A stretch of 64,000 bases of DNA from Tubulanus polymorphus. Lineage: Eukaryota > Nemertea > Palaeonemertea > Tubulaniformes > Tubulanidae. The stretch lies in assembly GCF_964204645.1 (NCBI RefSeq), contig NC_134035.1, positions 13,187,951 through 13,251,950 on the forward strand, given 5' to 3'. Shown one piece after another: positions 60,855-64,000 of this stretch. Position 1 is the stretch's first letter. Each line of letters opens with the position of its first letter. The notes beneath the pieces were generated by a model. The model saw only the letters and a program-made list of their open reading frames with translations. It had not been told where the DNA came from and did not search any database. A program made the translations under genes and the position numbers.

Positions 60855-60980
60855 ATGGCGGCGATGGTCGAAATGACGGGCGAAAAATGCGATGACTTCT
60901 ATTTTGAGAACTGGTCGCGAACGTTTTCGTGTCGTCCTGAATTATATTTCACACCAGAAAATGAAGACCAACTCAAACAG
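60855..60980 (+). CDS. GULO: L-gulonolactone oxidase exon 1B
   Basis: The exon has 42 codons from ATG at 60855 to a donor (CAG|GTATGT) in phase 0. It starts MAAMVEMTGEKCDD, then FYFENWSRTFSCRPELYF. This is the start of the FAD-binding (PCMH/FAD_binding_4 type) domain of the aldonolactone oxidases. Internal Met codons at residues 4 and 7 are alternative starts. It joins exon 2 (63039) in frame, and the joined product aligns with vertebrate GULO without a gap at the junction. An intron of about 2 kb follows, holding the 140-bp dispersed repeats, the 20-bp array and a tRNA-like relic. I see no endoplasmic-reticulum anchor in these three exons; in vertebrates the membrane segment lies further on, outside this window. 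Confidence 0.85.
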
Positions 60981-61089
60981 GTATGTAATGTATGTAAGGC
61001 GGGTTTCAATTAGTCCCTTTAGATTCTGGAATCGTCCAAATACAATCTACCAATTCTGGATATAAGGTAATCGGGCTGGAACGCCTTAA

Positions 61090-61370
61090 ACTAGATTAGT
61101 TTTATACGGCCATTGTCTGAAGCGGTCGGTAGAGAGTCTGGCAGGTTATGATTGGTCTCAACAGTTTCTGAACCAGAATGCACTCTCTACCTATTCCGCG
61201 ATTTCATAAACCGTAAACCTTATAGAAGCAACCGGTAGAGATTTTGATAGGTTTTTAATGGTTCGCACCGTTCTGGATTTCTTCTGACGCGTTCGTTTTA
61301 ACCAGAATACAAGTTCTACCTATTCGGGAATAGCGCAAATCTGTAAACCTGATAGAAGCGGCCGGTATAT
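61090..61370. repeat. 140-bp dispersed repeat, two eroded copies in GULO intron
   Basis: GAAGCGGTCGGTAGAG, CAGAATGCACTCTCTACCTA, GAAGCGGCCGGTA and CAGAATACAAGTTCTACCTA follow the order of the copies at 32862-33150 and 53683-53805. Confidence 0.65.
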
Positions 61371-61663
61371 TGAAGCAAATGAAACAAACAACGAGGTGCT
61401 TTTGAAATAGACTCGAGTCTAAGCACCGAATAGTCTATGAGTTTTTCTCCATAATCGTGGTTTTGATCTTCAAAACGCAGCACACCGAATGTACTCTAAG
61501 CTCACGCCGAGGGCTATTCGCAAATTAAAACAGATATAAATCTTTAGACGTTAATTAGTTAAACAAATATTGTGGTGAAATGAACTCTGTCGGGATAAGT
61601 TACGACACTATCGAACTGAGTCACAAAAATGTACTACTTATCAATTATTTAACTGTAGTAAAG
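61371..61663. other. GULO intron, nothing recognised
   Basis: AT-rich intronic sequence. Confidence 0.4.
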
Positions 61664-62391
61664 GACCCTGTTCCAGAACTGTGGAACTGAGTCCAGAACC
61701 GTGGAACTGAGTCCAGAACTGTGGAACTGAGTCCAGAACTGTGGAACTGAGTCCAGAACTGTGGAACTGAGTACAGAACTGTGGAACTGAGTCCAGAACT
61801 GTGGAACTGACTCCAGAACTGTGGAACTGAGTCCAGAACTGTGGAACTGAGTCCAGAACTGTGGAACTGAGTACAGAACTGTGGAACTGAGTCCAGAACT
61901 GTGGAACTGAGTCCAGAACTGTGGAACTGAGTCCAGAACTGTGGAACTGAGTACAGAACTGTGGAACTGAGTCCAGAACTGTGGAACTGAGTCCAGAACT
62001 GTGGAACTGAGTACAGAACTGTGGAACTGAGTCCAGAACTGTGGAACTGAGTCCAGAACTGTGGAACTGAGTCCAGAACTGTGGAACTGAGTACAGAACT
62101 GTGGAACTGAGTCCAGAACTGTGGAACTGAGTACAGAACTGTGGAACTGAGTCCAGAACTGTGAAACTGGAACCTGAACTGTGGATCTGGGTTCAGGACT
62201 GTGGATCTGAGTCCAGAACTGTGGAACTGGAACCTGAACTGTGGATCTGGGTTCAGGACTGTGGATCTGAGTCCAGAACTGTGGAACTGAGTCCAGAACT
62301 GTGGAACTGGAACCTGAACTGTGGATCTGGGTTCAGGACTGTAGATCTGAGTCCAGAACTGTGGAACTGAGTCCACAACAGTGGAACTGGA
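61664..62391. repeat. 20-bp tandem array, about 36 copies, MITE-terminus unit
   Basis: The unit is AACTGTGGAACTGAGTCCAG. The left edge GGACCCTGTTCCAGAACTGT is a MITE-like terminus. In the right third a 60- or 80-bp higher-order unit appears (GGAACCTG, GATCTGGGTTCAGG, GATCTGAGTCCAG). The 243-codon minus ORF is a 20-residue periodic artefact, because three 20-bp units equal 20 codons. Confidence 0.95.
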
Positions 62392-62537
62392 TTTCTTATT
62401 TTGTATGATGTATGTAGTCTAGTACAACACCCACTTAAAAATACCACTGATAAACAAATATCATTGGGAACTAAATATGATTAGAACATTTGGAGACAAA
62501 ATTGATAAAAACCTAATCCAAATTTTGTATCTAAGGC

Positions 62538-62613
62538 GGCCAGCCTTGCAAGGATTCGATCTCGGACCTCTAGTCTATAATGCAGTGGTCTCAACCATTC
62601 GGCCAAGCTGACC
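62538..62613 (-). pseudogene. tRNA-like relic (Ser/Leu-type A box) or SINE head
   Basis: Minus strand: GGTCAGC at the 5' end pairs with GCTGGCC at the 3' end (7 bp, one G-U). The A-box region TGGCCGAATGGTTGAGACC resembles class II tRNAs, and AGATCGAATCC is a degenerate B box. The T stem and anticodon stem do not pair well and no long variable arm is present. Confidence 0.45.
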
Positions 62614-63038
62614 GGTGTGATTGCTGACGTGCTCGACTGGAATTCATAGAGTGGAATCTCCAGTGACGTCATTATTCATTTGAATGGGAATCTCCTCATG
62701 TATGTCCCACAACTATCCATCCAGAACAGAACAACCAATCAATTCTAGAATCACAGTCCCCTTTATTAAAACAAATAAAACAACTAATCTAATCTCGAAA
62801 TCGTATCGAATACTTGTTGTTTGCGACAAAGTCACATGCAGACAAATATTGACCGTATTGAAAATGTTGTGTGGAAATCTTGAGTACTCGCGGTACTCAA
62901 GATCCGCCAATCTGGTAAAAAACTATGGACCTCGGTCCAAATTTACGGGATAAATGGTTTAAACATTGTGATTATTTTTCTTGTAGAACCTTACAGAACT
63001 TTATACAGATATTGTTTAAATTTATTTCTATATAACAG
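62614..63038. other. GULO intron 1, 3' end
   Basis: Contains the block ACATTGTGATTATTTTTCTT (about 62962) duplicated after exon 1A, and the acceptor TTTCTATATAACAG for exon 2. A small palindrome CTTGAGTACTCGCGGTACTC then AAG lies near 62879-62901. Confidence 0.5.
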
Positions 63039-63164
63039 ATATTAAGGTTAGCAGTTGACGAAGGCAGGACTGTTAAAGTGGTCGGACTGGGTCGATCGCC
63101 CTCCGATATCGCTTGTACCAATGAATACATGATATCTCTACAAAAATTCGATCGAGTCGTTGAA
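63039..63164 (+). CDS. GULO: L-gulonolactone oxidase exon 2
   Basis: The exon has 42 codons, phase 0 on both sides (acceptor ATATAACAG, donor GAA|GTAAGT). It reads ILRLAVDEGRTV, KVVGLGRSPSDIAC and TNEYMISLQKFDRVVE. The SPSDIAC motif and what follows match GULO closely. In the vertebrate enzyme this motif reads GGGHSPSD and its His carries the covalently bound FAD. Here that His is Arg (CGA at 63093-63095) and the Gly two residues before it is Leu. The frame and splice sites are intact, so this is not an obvious pseudogene. Non-covalent FAD, as in plant galactonolactone dehydrogenase, is the natural inference. Confidence 0.9.
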
Positions 63165-63784
63165 GTAAGTTAGAAAATCTGTGAACTGTAGACATTTCAA
63201 GCCTTTAAAACCTGGAGAAAATAAATAATCTGGTCTCGAGGGAAGATTTCTGAGAATCCAGTAAGAACTCCATCCCCGAATAACAGTTTCATTAGTGATA
63301 TAAACACGAGCACATAAACGCCTATATCATCACAAAACTGATGAAACTTTAATGAAATGTTAATTCACTCCCTGAAACGACTTTACTTATATATTTCAGT
63401 TCATCAGTATTTGATCGTGCCAAAATATGAAATACTCGATTTTCTTTTTCATTTTAAGGGATAAATATCCTTCTCATTTATTTCATTGAATTATTTTTGT
63501 GTTTTGATTTATCCTGATTTGGTGAGTTCCTTCAGAAATTCACCAGTCACACACCTACCGCTAACGAAACAGAATATTTCATTTTCTAAATCGGAAATCG
63601 AAGTACAGATAATATTAGAACTTGTAGATACATCTGACACGTGATAAATAAGACAGTGTCAGACATCTTATCGTTTACAGTTTGAGTACATATTAACAAC
63701 ATGAATGTGTCTAGTCATGTGACAAACACTATCATATTTAAATACTATCACGTATGACATGTTTTTATTTTTCTCTTATAACAG
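63165..63784. other. GULO intron 2
   Basis: About 620 bp of AT-rich sequence. ATTTTCTAAATCGGAAATCG then AAGTACAGAT near 63580-63611 is a fragment of the repeat at 15280 and 59455. Confidence 0.6.
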
Positions 63785-63879
63785 ATTGATAATGAGAAGT
63801 TCACTTGTACCGCAATGGCCGGTATTTCAATTGAGCAACTCAATCACATCCTGAAAGATAGTGGTTTATCTCTCAGTCA
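63785..63879 (+). CDS. GULO: L-gulonolactone oxidase exon 3
   Basis: The exon has 31 codons plus two bases (acceptor TTATAACAG, donor TCA|GTAAGT), phase 0 in and phase 2 out. It reads IDNEKFTCTAMAGISIEQLN then HILKDSGLSLS, matching the conserved AGI and L-x-x-x-G-L-x-x-S positions of the FAD-binding domain. The remaining FAD domain and the C-terminal ALO domain lie beyond the window. Confidence 0.9.
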
Positions 63880-63905
63880 GTAAGTATACCCCCTCGGCCC
63901 ACGTG

Positions 63906-64000
63906 TCCAGTCACCCAGTCACCTAGTCACCCAGTCACCCAGTCACCCAGTCATCCAGTCACCCAGTCACCCAGTCACCCAGTCGTCCAGTCATCCAGTC
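63906..64000. repeat. 8-bp minisatellite at window edge
   Basis: AGTCACCC repeated with CACCT, CATCC and CGTCC variants, continuing to the last base. It lies in GULO intron 3, starting about 26 bp after the donor. Confidence 0.93.

Noticed and set aside
61645-62376. 243-codon minus ORF with 20-residue repeats
   Set aside because: A 20-bp unit read through all frames gives a 60-bp, 20-codon period. The unit is a MITE terminus and there is no start context, signal peptide or unique domain.
63906-64000. CRISPR-like direct repeats
   Set aside because: 8-bp units without spacers, in a eukaryotic intron; an ordinary minisatellite. The same applies to the other arrays in the window.

Overview
The window is eukaryotic, and almost certainly from an invertebrate animal. 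It is AT-rich and has no long intact ORF. It has canonical GT-AG exon boundaries and is dominated by minisatellites, microsatellites and small non-autonomous inverted-repeat elements. A lophotrochozoan, possibly a mollusc, is my guess from the two genes described below, but the sequence does not prove it.

Two genes can be supported. On the minus strand (26766 down to 20161) is an unnamed gene for a secreted peptide precursor. A 5' exon encodes a signal peptide and an acidic spacer with several dibasic sites. It can splice to either of two homologous terminal exons (22956-22829 or 20300-20161). Each terminal exon ends Ala-Gly-Arg-stop, a C-terminal amidation signal, so one leader could deliver two related amidated peptides of about 43-47 residues. 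A distant relationship to the ELH/DH44/CRH family is a hypothesis only. At the right edge (60249-63879, plus strand) is the 5' part of L-gulonolactone oxidase (GULO). It has two near-identical tandem first exons, then exons 2 and 3; the gene runs off the window. The FAD-linking His of the vertebrate enzyme is replaced by Arg.

The rest is repeat landscape. From left to right: MITEs and fold-backs (0.2-3.3 kb); CT and ATT microsatellites (4.8-5.2 kb); a 47-bp array (5.9-6.5 kb); a 69-bp array (6.8-8.0 kb); largely featureless DNA with a tRNA-derived repeat (8-14 kb); a MITE cluster (14-17 kb); a 20-bp array (19.5 kb); the peptide gene with a long GA/CT tract and an expanded MITE in its introns (20-27 kb); fold-backs and small minisatellites (28-36 kb); a 47-bp array (40 kb); a 28-bp array with higher-order structure (41.7-42.6 kb); a recent 315/332-bp repeat pair (43.2 and 47.0 kb); 20-bp arrays (48.0 and 61.7 kb); and a final 8-bp array.

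The unifying observation outside genes is that a family of short MITEs ending in GGRCCAGTTCCACAGT is scattered through the window. Both its terminal 20 bp and its interior 47 bp have become long tandem arrays at several loci. At one locus (21752-22122) the array is still bounded by the element's own inverted termini.
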